This document shows positions 37,920-46,507 of a stretch of DNA of 64,000 bases, piece after piece (position 1 is the stretch's first letter; every line of letters begins with the position of its first letter). The notes below the pieces were generated by a model. It had not been told where the DNA came from, ran no database searches, and was given only the letters and a program-made list of their open reading frames with translations. Source of the stretch: Lewinella sp. LCG006 (GTDB taxonomy: Bacteria; Bacteroidota; Bacteroidia; Chitinophagales; Saprospiraceae); contig NZ_CP160680.1 in assembly GCF_040784935.1 (NCBI RefSeq), positions 2,443,501 through 2,507,500 on the forward strand, given 5' to 3'. The translations under genes were made by a program, and so were the position numbers.

Positions 37920-38702
37920 ATGGCAGCAAATACCAATGTGATGGAGGAGACGTACAAACGCGTTAAAAGTATTCTTATTTCTCAGCCCAAACCGGAACGC
38001 TCCCCTTATTACGAGCTGGAAAAGAAATACGATCTCCAGATTGACTGGCGGCCGTTTATCCACGTAGAAGGGTTGGAAGTAAAGGAGTTTCGCAAACAGC
38101 GTATTCGCCCTGATGAATTCACCGCAGTCATTTTTACGGCAAAAAATGCCATCGACCATTTCTTCCGTATTTGTGAAGACATGCGTATCGTAATGCCGCA
38201 GGACACCAAGTACTTTTGCCTGACGGAAGCAATTGCCAATTACCTGCAGAAATTTATCATTTACCGGAAACGTAAGGTCTCCTTTGGTAAGCGTAGTATC
38301 CAGGATTTGAGCAACGCCCTCAAAAAGAACAAAGACGAAAAATTTCTGCTTCCTTGCTCCAACCTCGGTGCTAAAGATGTGTCTTCTTACCTTACCGAAA
38401 TGGGACTTGATTGGCAAGATGCCATGATGTACAAGACGGTAAGCAGTGATTTGTCAGATCTGAGCGATGTGACTTACGATATTCTCGTGTTTTTCAGCCC
38501 GCTGGGGATCATCTCTTTGTACGAAAACTTTCCAGATTTCAAGCAAAACGATACCCGTTTAGCCGTTTTCGGAAGCTCCACGACCAAGGCCGTAGAAGAG
38601 CATGGATTAAACGTGAATATTCGGGTTCAACCTCCAGAAATTCCATCTATGACCAAGGCCTTAGAGCTATATCTGAAGCAATCCAACCCCGACGTAGGCT
38701 AG
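37920..38702 (+). CDS. hemD: uroporphyrinogen-III synthase-like protein (HemD family)
   Basis: 260 aa, soluble. Two alpha/beta halves fit the HemD fold: the first around IHVEGLEVKEFRKQRI and AVIFTAKNAIDHFFRICED, the second around LLPCSNLGAKDVSSYL, VFFSPLGIISLYENF and RLAVFGSSTTKAVEEHG. HemD closes the tetrapyrrole ring of hydroxymethylbilane in heme and cobalamin synthesis. In Bacteroidota this gene commonly follows DUF4271, and it may be the main HemD or a paralogue; no other hem genes are adjacent. It ends at a strong terminator. Confidence 0.8.
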   Translation: MAANTNVMEETYKRVKSILISQPKPERSPYYELEKKYDLQIDWRPFIHVEGLEVKEFRKQRIRPDEFTAVIFTAKNAIDHFFRICEDMRIVMPQDTKYFCLTEAIANYLQKFIIYRKRKVSFGKRSIQDLSNALKKNKDEKFLLPCSNLGAKDVSSYLTEMGLDWQDAMMYKTVSSDLSDLSDVTYDILVFFSPLGIISLYENFPDFKQNDTRLAVFGSSTTKAVEEHGLNVNIRVQPPEIPSMTKALELYLKQSNPDVG

Positions 38703-38732
38703 CAATCGCTGAATACGGGTACATCTATAATG

Positions 38733-38777
38733 ACACCCCGAACTTCGTCCTGGTACGTGGTTCGGGGTGTTTGTTTT
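38733..38777 (+). terminator. Rho-independent terminator after the hemD-like gene
   Basis: ACACCCCGAAC (38733-38743) pairs perfectly with GTTCGGGGTGT (38760-38770), followed by TTGTTTT. Confidence 0.85.
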
Positions 38778-38855
38778 AGTCATCGCAACCATGTGGCAGT
38801 TCTGGCTGTTGGTAAAAAGCATTGAATAGAATTTGAAAACAGGCGCAAGTCAGCT

Positions 38856-39482
38856 ATGATTGATTTTATCCAGCAACTAGAGCGTAGCTTAAAAGCTCCG
38901 CTGCCAGGGCGCAAGGCGCAGTACAAAATGGCGCACGCTGTCCGCCAGGATACGCCTCCACCTCCAGCCAATGCCCGTGAGGCAGGCGTACTGGCGCTGT
39001 TTTACCCTAAAGTTAAGGATTGGCACCTGACGCTCATCCTACGCCCAAACAAGAACCCCAACGATCGCCACGGCGGACAAGTAAGCTTCCCGGGCGGAAA
39101 ACGAGAGGCCAGCGATGCCAATCTGGAAGTAACAGCATTGCGGGAAACCGAAGAGGAGGTAGGCGTAGACCGGCGCGATATTCGCGTACTCGGAGGCCTG
39201 ACGGAGCTATATATCCCAGTGAGTAATTTTCTGGTTCAGCCCTACGTGGGCTATCTTGAGTACGAACCAGTGTTTCGGCCGCAACCTTCGGAAGTAGAGC
39301 AAGTGCTGGAAGTACCCTTTGCGGCTTTTATGAATGAAAAAAATCGGCAGCGCATAGACCTGCAAATCAACGCTCAAATTAAGCTCAAAGAAGTACCCTA
39401 TTTTGCTGTCCAGCAACAGACGGTATGGGGTGCCACCGCTATGATGATTAGTGAGTTATTAGAAGTTTTGGGGCAAGATTAG
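38856..39482 (+). CDS. NUDIX hydrolase, coenzyme A pyrophosphatase type
   Basis: 208 aa. The NUDIX box is complete: GGKREASDANLEVTALRE followed by TEEEVGV. Just before it, GGQVSFPGGK is the UPF0035 signature that marks CoA/acyl-CoA diphosphatases (NudL/PCD1 type), which split CoA into 3',5'-ADP and phosphopantetheine. The C-terminal WGATAMMISELLEVL is also typical. It is a single gene after a terminator, ending 5 bases from a convergent gene. Confidence 0.9.
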   Translation: MIDFIQQLERSLKAPLPGRKAQYKMAHAVRQDTPPPPANAREAGVLALFYPKVKDWHLTLILRPNKNPNDRHGGQVSFPGGKREASDANLEVTALRETEEEVGVDRRDIRVLGGLTELYIPVSNFLVQPYVGYLEYEPVFRPQPSEVEQVLEVPFAAFMNEKNRQRIDLQINAQIKLKEVPYFAVQQQTVWGATAMMISELLEVLGQD

Positions 39483-39487
39483 TCCAG

Positions 39488-40093
39488 CTAAGCCGCACGG
39501 TCCAATAAATGCTGCATCAGATCGTGGAAATCTTGTACAGTAGTGAAGTTGAAATCCTGGTAATGAGTAGCTCTTAAGCGAAGGTTATGGACCTCCTCAT
39601 TCCTGATTTCCAGCTCAATGGTGATGTTGCCAAATTGCTGGTTCATCTTTTCGCCTTCAATAAATTCCAGCCGAGGTTTCAGGTAGTGTTTTTCTACCGT
39701 TTCTACCCAGTGTGTGCGATTGTAGGTGCGGGTATCCGAAAGCTGAGTGCGGTAATTGAGCGTTTTTACCCTTTCTTTAAAATAGTCAAAAAGAAAAGTC
39801 GCTTCGCGTCGGGAATAATTGGTGCGATGAAAATAGAGGATGAAACCTTTGGAGGATGGCAGGTTTAAGAAATCAACACTGTTGTCATTCGTAGCCCCCT
39901 TTTGGTAATAAATAGCGTACTGATCCGCCAGCCAGTCAAGGAGTCGTCGCAGAATAAAGGAGTCTTTCCATCTTTCAAAATCAACGATTTCTTCTTCCGA
40001 TCGCTGGATAAGCTCGTGGATCGCCGGTTGGCTGGGAGAGCTCTCGGCGACCGCTTTCTCTAAGTTGAATAATCGTTGCCAAAAACCGGACAT
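39488..40093 (-). CDS. conserved hypothetical soluble protein
   Basis: 201 aa from the ATG at 40093 (MSGFWQRLFNLEKAV); 18 upstream codons are open. There is no signal peptide or membrane helix. It looks alpha/beta: an N-terminal helical stretch (ELIQRSEEEIVDFERWKDS), KGFILYFHRTNYSRREATFLFDYF in the middle, and beta strands near NITIELEIRNEEVHNLRLR. I do not recognise it. It converges with the NUDIX gene and is divergent from the gene at 40236. Confidence 0.65.
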   Translation of the reverse strand: MSGFWQRLFNLEKAVAESSPSQPAIHELIQRSEEEIVDFERWKDSFILRRLLDWLADQYAIYYQKGATNDNSVDFLNLPSSKGFILYFHRTNYSRREATFLFDYFKERVKTLNYRTQLSDTRTYNRTHWVETVEKHYLKPRLEFIEGEKMNQQFGNITIELEIRNEEVHNLRLRATHYQDFNFTTVQDFHDLMQHLLDRAA

Positions 40094-40235
40094 AGGAAGG
40101 GGTGTAAGTAATAAATAGTAGACTTGTTCAGTCAATACCACTAACATTAAGGGCTAAGAGATTGTTTTTGCACAATACTACGGGCGAATTTTATATTTTT
40201 GGAAAACGAACAACACCCCCTCCAACAAGATCATT

Positions 40236-41042
40236 ATGTTGCCTTGGCACGAACCTCATTCCTGGCTGTATTATTTGCTACTACTCAGCTTAGGTGGCGG
40301 TGTACTGATGAGCATTACGGCTGGGAGTTTGTTTTTTTTGAAACGGTCAGGGGTCAAACGGGCTAATATTTTCTACGGTCTGTTGCTGTTGTGTATTGGG
40401 GGGACGCTGTTGCACAATATCATTTACGTGATTGGTTTTTATGATCACTACCCAGCGTATAAATTTTTCCCGATCTATTTTACGCTGGCCATTCCTACGC
40501 TGCTTTTTTTTCACGTCAAGCTTAGTCTTTATCCCGAGTACCGTTTGCGTTGGAGCGACGCCAAGCATTTTGCCCTACCCCTGGCACAATGGCTCTTTTT
40601 CTGGACCATTTTTCTTCGCAATCCGCTGGATAAGTTGTCCGTTAGCCGGGATTTTTACAACCCCTTTTACGGAGGGCTCGAGCAGGCCATCTATCTGGCC
40701 TCCTTTTTTGCGTACCTGTATTTTTCTTATCGTTACGTCGCTCACCTACGGCAGACGGCTGGGGCCCAAAAGCGGCAAAAACTGACGGTCGCCGAAGGGC
40801 GAAAAGTTTGGTACCTGAGCAAATTACTCAAAGGGCTTTTTATCCTTTTCGGCATCCACACGGCCTTTGTACTGACGGATTTCTTCTGTTACGAATTTCT
40901 CTACATCAATCTGCGCTCGGTCAGGGTTTATGCGGGTATGGGGGCGCTGTCTTTTGCTGCCCTGGTTTACTTCCTGAGTGTCTACGGTTTTCAGGTCCTG
41001 TTCTGGGGGCGGAAACGTCTGGGAGGGAATAGTAAATGGTAA
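40236..41042 (+). CDS. seven-helix membrane protein of unknown function
   Basis: 268 aa with about seven membrane helices (LYYLLLLSLGGGVLMSITAG, FYGLLLLCIGGTLLHNIIYV, PIYFTLAIPTLLFFHV, LAQWLFFWTIFL, AIYLASFFAYLYFSY, GLFILFGIHTAFVLTDFF, MGALSFAALVYFLSVYGF). The helix pattern resembles the membrane sensor part of Bacteroidota AraC-type or histidine-kinase regulators, but the output domain is missing. It ends 57 bases before the LD-carboxypeptidase ATG, so they may be cotranscribed. Function is unknown. Confidence 0.7.
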   Translation: MLPWHEPHSWLYYLLLLSLGGGVLMSITAGSLFFLKRSGVKRANIFYGLLLLCIGGTLLHNIIYVIGFYDHYPAYKFFPIYFTLAIPTLLFFHVKLSLYPEYRLRWSDAKHFALPLAQWLFFWTIFLRNPLDKLSVSRDFYNPFYGGLEQAIYLASFFAYLYFSYRYVAHLRQTAGAQKRQKLTVAEGRKVWYLSKLLKGLFILFGIHTAFVLTDFFCYEFLYINLRSVRVYAGMGALSFAALVYFLSVYGFQVLFWGRKRLGGNSKW

Positions 41043-41098
41043 GGAACAGCACTTTGTTTTTTGTGCACAACCAATGCCGGACTAAAAAACACAATATC

Positions 41099-42136
41099 AT
41101 GAATCGGAGAACTTTTAATACGACTTTTCTTACGGCAACAGCTGGTTTGTCCCTCGGAATGCAAGGGAATTCAGCAGTAAAAAAAGCCAGATTGCTACCT
41201 GCGAGGCTAAAGCCTGGTGATCAGGTAGGCCTCATTACTCCAGCTTCATACATCGAGGACGAAGGCTTGGAAAAGGCGGTAAAAAACCTTGAGCAGCTTG
41301 GTCTGAAGCCCGTACTCGGGAAAAATATCCGCGCAGATTACGGTTCCCTCGCAGGGACAGATGAGCAACGATTGACGGATCTTCACCAAATGTTTTCCGA
41401 CCCAGCCATCAAAGGTATTTGGTGCGCGCGAGGAGGGTATGGTTGTGCGCGGCTGCTGCCAAAAATCGACTTTAAGATGATTCGCCGCAATCCTAAGGTA
41501 TTTGTAGGCTACAGCGATGTTACCGCCCTGCACGTGGCGCTTCAGCGCTATACAGGACTGGTGACCTATCATGGCCCAGTAGGCAGCTCTACCCTTACCG
41601 ACTACACCCGGGAACAGGTGGAAACGATGCTTTTCGCCCCTTCCGAAAATTACAGCATCGACCTCGCTCCTCTCCAAAAGGAGAAAGCACTGGAAGAAGC
41701 GGCTTACACCACCAAGGTGATCCGCCCCGGAGTGGCCGAAGGGCAGCTGGTGGGTGGCAACCTGACCCTACTGGCCAGCGCACTGGGGACGGACTACGTT
41801 CCTAATCTCAAGAACAAAATCCTCTTCCTGGAAGACGTGGGGGAAAAGCCCTACCGGATAGATCGGATGCTCACCAGTTTGCGCCAAGCCTGGCCGCTGT
41901 CTGATTTGGCGGGCATAGCCATGGGTGTTTTTGCCGATTGCGAAGCCAAAAGTGGTACGCGTTCCCTCACCTTGTTGGAAACCATCGAAGATCGCTTGGG
42001 CGATTTAAACATGCCCATTATTTACGGCTTGTCTTTTGGGCACATTGATGACATGTGTACTCTGCCCATGGGGATCAATGTCCGCTTGGATACGGGCAGT
42101 AGGAGCATCACTTTGTTGGAGCGGTGGATTGGGTAA
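41099..42136 (+). CDS. LD-carboxypeptidase (peptidase family S66), exported
   Basis: 345 aa from the ATG at 41099. The N-terminus (MNRRTFNTTFLTATAGLSLG) looks like a Tat signal with RR. The S66 fold is clear: LKPGDQVGLITPAS, GIWCARGGYGCARLLP, the nucleophile Ser in VGYSDVTALH, Glu in LEDVGEKPYRIDRM and His in GLSFGHIDD. It should cut the L-Lys/D-Ala or L-meso-Dap/D-Ala bond of murein tetrapeptides, a step in cell-wall recycling, acting in the periplasm. It is probably cotranscribed with the membrane protein upstream. Confidence 0.9.
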   Translation: MNRRTFNTTFLTATAGLSLGMQGNSAVKKARLLPARLKPGDQVGLITPASYIEDEGLEKAVKNLEQLGLKPVLGKNIRADYGSLAGTDEQRLTDLHQMFSDPAIKGIWCARGGYGCARLLPKIDFKMIRRNPKVFVGYSDVTALHVALQRYTGLVTYHGPVGSSTLTDYTREQVETMLFAPSENYSIDLAPLQKEKALEEAAYTTKVIRPGVAEGQLVGGNLTLLASALGTDYVPNLKNKILFLEDVGEKPYRIDRMLTSLRQAWPLSDLAGIAMGVFADCEAKSGTRSLTLLETIEDRLGDLNMPIIYGLSFGHIDDMCTLPMGINVRLDTGSRSITLLERWIG

Positions 42137-42144
42137 AGAGGAGA

Positions 42145-42294
42145 GGATATGATGGTTTTGTGTCTCTTGTGCCCAAAACCCGACTGATCAATTATTATCA
42201 GGAGAAGTTTGGGTTTCTTATGACAGGTAGGAGTAGGGTTGTTTTTCTGGAGGTGGGCCAGTCTATCATTACAAAATATTTAAAAGATGAGTAA
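42145..42294 (+). pseudogene. truncated C-terminus of a GNAT-like acetyltransferase
   Basis: Reading from 42145 gives about 49 codons ending in a TAA at 42292, including VSLVPKTRLINYYQEKFGF and VVFLEVGQSIITKYL. This looks like the last part of a GNAT-family enzyme (the 'YYQEKFGF' helix-strand). There is no start codon or acetyl-CoA motif before it, and the frame runs into the carboxypeptidase gene. It is interpreted as a decayed remnant. Confidence 0.45.
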
Positions 42295-42398
42295 TTACTA
42301 AAAAGTATATGAAAAGCTGCGGGAAGAATAAGAGAGTTGAAAGCATGATAAGTATGCTTGACCTTACACTTGTAGTACCTAACACATTTTAAAAACAT

Positions 42399-42433
42399 AA
42401 ACGGACTTTCGACAGCTTGTCAAAAGTCCGTTT
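42399..42433 (-). terminator. hairpin downstream of pyk
   Basis: AAACGGACTTT (42399-42409) pairs with AAAGTCCGTTT (42423-42433); GACA/TGTC extends the stem inward past one mismatch. On the minus strand a T-rich run (ATGTTTTTAAAA) follows, so it may end pyk transcription about 135 bases after the stop. Confidence 0.6.
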
Positions 42434-42491
42434 AACACTAGTTGTACACTGCTTTGGAGGACTATACCCCACAAGGTACGAGGTGAGGTAG

Positions 42492-42562
42492 AAGGTACTT
42501 GGTTATAGCACCCCTTTGAGAAATTTAAATCCCTATACCCCGTACCAAGTACCAAGTACCTT
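42492..42562. repeat. inverted repeat just after pyk, shared string with 50780 region
   Basis: AAGGTACTTGGT (42492-42503) is exactly complemented by ACCAAGTACCTT (42551-42562), 7 bases after the pyk stop. The string TAAATCCCTATACCCC inside it recurs with one change (TAAATCCCTGTACCCC) near 50785-50800. Apart from this, the hairpin at 42399 and the remnant at 42145, 42137-42568 holds no gene. Confidence 0.5.
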
Positions 42563-42568
42563 TAAGCC

Positions 42569-44002
42569 CTACTCCACCACCGTAATCTTCAACATATTCG
42601 TCCGGTGACGGCGGTGCAGTGGCATACTGCCGGTGTTGACGATGATGTCGCCTTCTTTTACGCGCTCGTTGGTCTTCAGGATTTCAACCACATCTTCGAT
42701 GGTTTCATCGGTAGTCGTGAAGCGGTCGTAGTAGAAGGTGCGAACTCCCCAACAAAGGTTAAGCGTAGAAAGCATGTGCATCTGGTCGGAGAAGATATAC
42801 ACCTTGGCGTTAGGGCGGAAGCTGGATACCTTGAAGGCAGTATAGCCGGAGCTGGTCATCCCGATAATGGCCTTGGCACCAATCTCCTCTGCCGTACGTG
42901 CCGCGTTGAAACAAACCACATCCGAAAGGAAGGTCCGTGATTTCTTTGGCGGAATTGGGCGCTTCTGCTCAATGGAGTAGTGCTTTTCCGCTTCGTCGAT
43001 GATTTTGTTCATGGCTTCCACCACTTTCACGGGATGGCGGCCTACCGAAGTTTCGGCACTCAGCATTACGGCATCGGTGCCGTCAAGTACGGCATTGGCG
43101 ACGTCGGTGATTTCTGCACGCGTGGGGCTAGGATTGGTGATCATGCTATCCATCATCTGGGTAGCAACAATGACCGGGCGTGCCCGCTGGATACATTTCT
43201 TAATGATGTCTTTCTGGATCAATGGCAATTGCTCCATCGGAACCTCGATACCCAAATCGCCACGAGCCACCATGATACCATTGGACGCCTTGATAATCTT
43301 ATCCAGGTTTTCAATAGCTTCCGGCTTTTCAATCTTGGCAATGATCTTTGCCGGGTGCTTGGCGGCATCCAGACGCTTGCGCAGATCCTTGATGTCTTTG
43401 GCGTTGCGTACAAAGGACAAAGCAATCCAGTTGACCGGCTGCGTGAGGATGTACTCCAGGTCACGCAAGTCTTTCTCCGTCAAGGAAGGGAGCGATATTT
43501 TGGTGTTGGGCAGGTTCACTCCTTTATTAGAGGACAAGGTGCCACCAAAGATGGTCTTCAAACGGACGGTATCTTTCTTGTTGGTCTCTACCACTTCGAA
43601 AACCAGCTTGCCATCGTCTACCAGTACGCGTTCGCCAACTTCTACATCCGTAGGGAACTGAGGATAACTCATGTAGATGCGCTCGCGGTTGCCGACACAT
43701 TTTTCGTTCACGAAAGTGATAATATCGCCTTCTGCCAGTTCGAGGGCATTGTCTTCAATTTTTCCTACCCGGAGTTTAGGGCCTTGAAGGTCCGCTAAAA
43801 TACCAACGTGAAAGCCGTATTTTTCATTGATATAGGTAATACGGTTGATGGTTTCACCGTGGACTTCGTGTTCACCGTGAGAAAAATTTAGACGAAAAGT
43901 ATCCACTCCAGCCTTCACCAAGGCGAGCAGATTTTCGTAAGAACTACAGGCAGGGCCTACAGTTGCAACTATTTTTGTATTTTGGTGATCGGTGATCTTC
44001 AT
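42569..44002 (-). CDS. pyk: pyruvate kinase
   Basis: 477 aa. It transfers phosphate from phosphoenolpyruvate to ADP, the last step of glycolysis. The TIM-barrel shows KIVATVGPAC, FRLNFSHG, ADLQGPKLRVG, the metal/substrate segment IIAKIEKPEAIEN and MVARGDLGIEVP, and TQMMDSM. The B domain lies at about 72-170, and the C-terminal domain (AKAIIGMTSSGYTAF, VKEGDIIVNTGSMPL) is complete. Length matches the common homotetrameric bacterial enzyme. It is a single gene with a long structured upstream region. Confidence 0.97.
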   Translation of the reverse strand: MKITDHQNTKIVATVGPACSSYENLLALVKAGVDTFRLNFSHGEHEVHGETINRITYINEKYGFHVGILADLQGPKLRVGKIEDNALELAEGDIITFVNEKCVGNRERIYMSYPQFPTDVEVGERVLVDDGKLVFEVVETNKKDTVRLKTIFGGTLSSNKGVNLPNTKISLPSLTEKDLRDLEYILTQPVNWIALSFVRNAKDIKDLRKRLDAAKHPAKIIAKIEKPEAIENLDKIIKASNGIMVARGDLGIEVPMEQLPLIQKDIIKKCIQRARPVIVATQMMDSMITNPSPTRAEITDVANAVLDGTDAVMLSAETSVGRHPVKVVEAMNKIIDEAEKHYSIEQKRPIPPKKSRTFLSDVVCFNAARTAEEIGAKAIIGMTSSGYTAFKVSSFRPNAKVYIFSDQMHMLSTLNLCWGVRTFYYDRFTTTDETIEDVVEILKTNERVKEGDIIVNTGSMPLHRRHRTNMLKITVVE

Positions 44003-44370
44003 GGTTGATGTTTTATTCTGTGGAGGGTGCCTGCAAGTGACAGAGAAAAAATTAATCCAACAATCTAAAAGAAAATTGGAAGATTAGTTTTTGTCAAACC
44101 ACTAAGGTAAGTGTATTTTTTACAATAATAGGGTGTAAAAGTACTGTTCTGCTACAATTTCAACAACTTATTATGCTTTGTTTTTTTGCTAATCTCCCTA
44201 ATACCAGTTATTTCCAGTAAATTACTTGCTGGCAAACAGGACGGCCTTTTAAAGGGGTAAACCCCAATAAAAAGGACGGCCTTGACAGGTATAGCCAAAT
44301 AAAAAGGCCTCATTATGAGGGACTAATAATGCGGCGATAAGAAGGTAAAGTGAAAAATTTAGGCTAAAAC
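44003..44370. other. intergenic region with nested palindrome upstream of pyk and acpP
   Basis: No gene is seen. At 44245-44275, CCTTTT/AAAAGG encloses GGGGT/ACCCC, flanked by two direct copies of GGACGGCCTT (44239-44248 and 44274-44283). GGCCTCATTATGAGG follows near 44306-44320. The structure could lie in the pyk leader or be a small repeat. Confidence 0.4.
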
Positions 44371-44402
44371 TTTGGTTATACTAGCGGTTCTATTTTTCTT
44401 TG
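44371..44402 (+). promoter_or_regulatory. acpP promoter (TTTG -N20- TTTCTTTG)
   Basis: TTTG at 44371-44374 and TTTCTTTG at 44395-44402 are spaced by 20 bases, the Bacteroidota -33/-7 layout, with one mismatch to TAnnTTTG. Transcription would start near 44409, about 29 bases before the acpP ATG. Confidence 0.55.
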
Positions 44403-44437
44403 CACCCGCATTCGTATACCATAAAAGCGAATTGACC

Positions 44438-44677
44438 ATGTCTAATATTGCAGAAAAAGTAAAAGCGATCATCGTTGACAAACTAGGAGTCGACGAGTCA
44501 GAAATCGCATTGGAATCAAGTTTCACCAATGATCTAGGGGCTGACTCTCTGGATACGGTAGAACTCATTATGGAATTCGAAAAGACTTTCGATATTTCTA
44601 TTCCTGACGAACAAGCTGAGAACATCACCACCGTAGGTGAGGCTGTTTCTTATCTGGAGTCTCAGGTAAAGGAGTAA
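44438..44677 (+). CDS. acpP: acyl carrier protein
   Basis: 79 aa acidic helical protein carrying growing acyl chains as thioesters in fatty-acid synthesis. The phosphopantetheine site is S37 in [11 protein letters not shown]. The start is the ATG at 44438 ([13 protein letters not shown]); codons open further upstream overlap the promoter and are rejected. fabF and rnc follow, the usual order in many bacteria. A structured element at 44692-44773 separates it from fabF and probably reduces read-through, allowing much higher acpP expression. Confidence 0.97.
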   Translation: MSNIAEKVKAIIVDKLGVDESEIALESSFTNDLGADSLDTVELIMEFEKTFDISIPDEQAENITTVGEAVSYLESQVKE

Positions 44678-44691
44678 TTTCCATCTAGTGT

Positions 44692-44773
44692 AACCGTCCG
44701 GAGGATTTACCCTACCGTGTGTAACTGTCTCAGTTGCACCGGTGGCTGATTTTTCGGACGGTTTCTTTTTTTT
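44692..44773 (+). terminator. branched stem-loop terminator/attenuator between acpP and fabF
   Basis: AACCGTCCG (44692-44700) pairs with CGGACGGTT (44755-44763) and is followed by a TCTTTTTTTT run. The 54-base loop contains an inner hairpin AACTG/CAGTT extended by ACCG/CGGT. It is a likely partial terminator after acpP. Confidence 0.65.
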
Positions 44774-44966
44774 GGAACAGCACGAAAATAAAAAGCGATT
44801 TTGTTTTTCACAATAGTTAAATAAGCGCTTCATTTCAAGCGTTTTAGCTATTTGAAAAACTTGAAAAAAATCGCAGTTTATTTTCTGCGCAATTTCATTG
44901 GAATAACTTTCCGCTTCATTTCCGTCAAAATACTACGGTGAGGTGTTTTTCTAAAAGACCGAATCT

Positions 44967-46211
44967 ATGAGAAGAGTGGTTGTTACGGGGCTTGGAGCCC
45001 TTACGCCAATCGGTAATAATCTTGCTGCCTACCTTGAAGGCCTTCAGAAAGGAGTAAGTGGTGCTAATCGTATCACCTATTTCGACCCTGAGCACTTCAA
45101 GACTCAGTTCGCGTGCGAACTGAAGGATTTTGATGCAACCGAGTTTATTGATCGTCGGGAAGTTCGACGCCTGGATCGTTTTTCGATCTATGCATTGGTT
45201 GCTGCTGATGAGGCGGTCAAACATGCCAGCCTTGATCCGGAAAAGTTAGATCTTGAACGGGTAGGGGTTATTTGGGCCAGTGGAATAGGTGGTCTACGGT
45301 CATTGGAAGAAGAAATTGCTTACAATGCGACCAGCGACCAACCTCGCTACAACCCATTCATGATTCCCAAGATGATTGGGAACATGGGGGCCGGCCACAT
45401 TTCTATGAAGTATGGTTTCCGAGGGCCTAGCTACGGAACCGTTTCTGCTTGTGCATCTACTGGTCATGCGCTTGGTGCTGCTGCTGACGATATTCGTCTC
45501 GGCCGTACCGATGTAATGGTTGTAGGTGGCTCTGAAGCAGCGGTAACAGAAGTAGGCATGGGCGGATTTAGCGCCATGAAAGCCCTGTCTAGCCGTAACG
45601 ATGATTTTGCCACCGCTTCACGTCCTTATGATGCAGAGCGTGATGGTTTCGTTCTGGGAGAAGGTGGTGGTTCGATTATTCTTGAAGAACTAGAGCACGC
45701 CAAAGCACGAGGTGCGACCATTTACGCAGAAGTAATGGGCTATGCTGCTACTTCTGATGCTTACCATATTACTGCTCCTCATCCGGAAGGATTGGGCGCT
45801 AGTGCATGTATGCGCAACGCATTACAGTTTTCAGGGATCAATATTGATGAGGTAGATTACATCAATACGCATGGTACCTCTACACCGCTGGGAGATATCG
45901 CAGAACTAAAAGCGATTCAGCAGGTCTTTGGGGACAAGATTTACAATCTGAATATCAGCTCTACCAAGTCCATGACGGGACATTTACTCGGGGCAGCAGG
46001 TGCAATTGAAGCAATTGCTTGTATCTTAGCAATTCAACATAAATTTGTGCCACCTACGATCAATCATTTTAACGATGATCCCGAGATCGATAAGCGCATC
46101 AACCTGACCTTCAACGAGGCCCAGGAAAGAGACGTAAAGGTAGCTTTAAGTAATACATTTGGCTTCGGCGGACACAATTCCGCAGCAGTCTTCAAGCGCT
46201 TCGAAGGATAG
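44967..46211 (+). CDS. fabF: beta-ketoacyl-ACP synthase II
   Basis: 414 aa. It condenses malonyl-ACP with acyl-ACP in chain elongation. The thiolase-fold catalytic triad is C162 (SACASTGHA), H302 (NTHGTSTPLGD) and H339 (KSMTGHLLGAAGA, with K334). The N-terminus RRVVVTGLGALTPIGNN and length are standard for FabF. A weak -7 box TAACTTTC (44904-44911) gives a possible own promoter. It is followed by rnc after a 296-base gap holding repeats. Confidence 0.97.
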   Translation: MRRVVVTGLGALTPIGNNLAAYLEGLQKGVSGANRITYFDPEHFKTQFACELKDFDATEFIDRREVRRLDRFSIYALVAADEAVKHASLDPEKLDLERVGVIWASGIGGLRSLEEEIAYNATSDQPRYNPFMIPKMIGNMGAGHISMKYGFRGPSYGTVSACASTGHALGAAADDIRLGRTDVMVVGGSEAAVTEVGMGGFSAMKALSSRNDDFATASRPYDAERDGFVLGEGGGSIILEELEHAKARGATIYAEVMGYAATSDAYHITAPHPEGLGASACMRNALQFSGINIDEVDYINTHGTSTPLGDIAELKAIQQVFGDKIYNLNISSTKSMTGHLLGAAGAIEAIACILAIQHKFVPPTINHFNDDPEIDKRINLTFNEAQERDVKVALSNTFGFGGHNSAAVFKRFEG

Positions 46212-46250
46212 GCTAGCAGGGTCTTACTTTGGGCAATAGTGGGTTTTGCG

Positions 46251-46319
46251 ACGTGATAGAACGTGATAAAATGTGATTTTTTGGAGACCACCTGTACAGG
46301 GTGCTCCAAAAAACCACAT
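46251..46319. repeat. triple 10-bp direct repeat plus hairpin in the fabF-rnc gap
   Basis: Three consecutive 10-mers ACGTGATAGA, ACGTGATAAA and ATGTGATTTT (46251-46280) run in phase. The last is the left arm of a 16-bp stem with one mismatch (46271-46286 with 46304-46319), enclosing CACC/GGTG-type pairing. It might be an operator or a processing site in the rnc leader. Confidence 0.55.
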
Positions 46320-46507
46320 GCTTTTCTATGGTCGGCATATCCCGATACGGCCCGGAATACAAATTTCTGTGCAGGTTCCTGATGAAGTGCAAAATGTTTG
46401 TAGGCAGGCGATGAGTTTTCATTCGCTGTTGGCTCAATTTTGTACCATTGACAGTGGCGCTATAAGGAGTTATCCTATGGTGGCTGCTTTCAACAAAACG
46501 GGATGCT

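Noticed and set aside
42980..43798. 272-codon plus-strand open frame
   Set aside because: It is a mirror of pyruvate kinase on the opposite strand, with odd composition and no motif.
46251..46280. Short CRISPR-like array
   Set aside because: Units are 10 bases without spacers, there are only three, and no cas genes are in the window.
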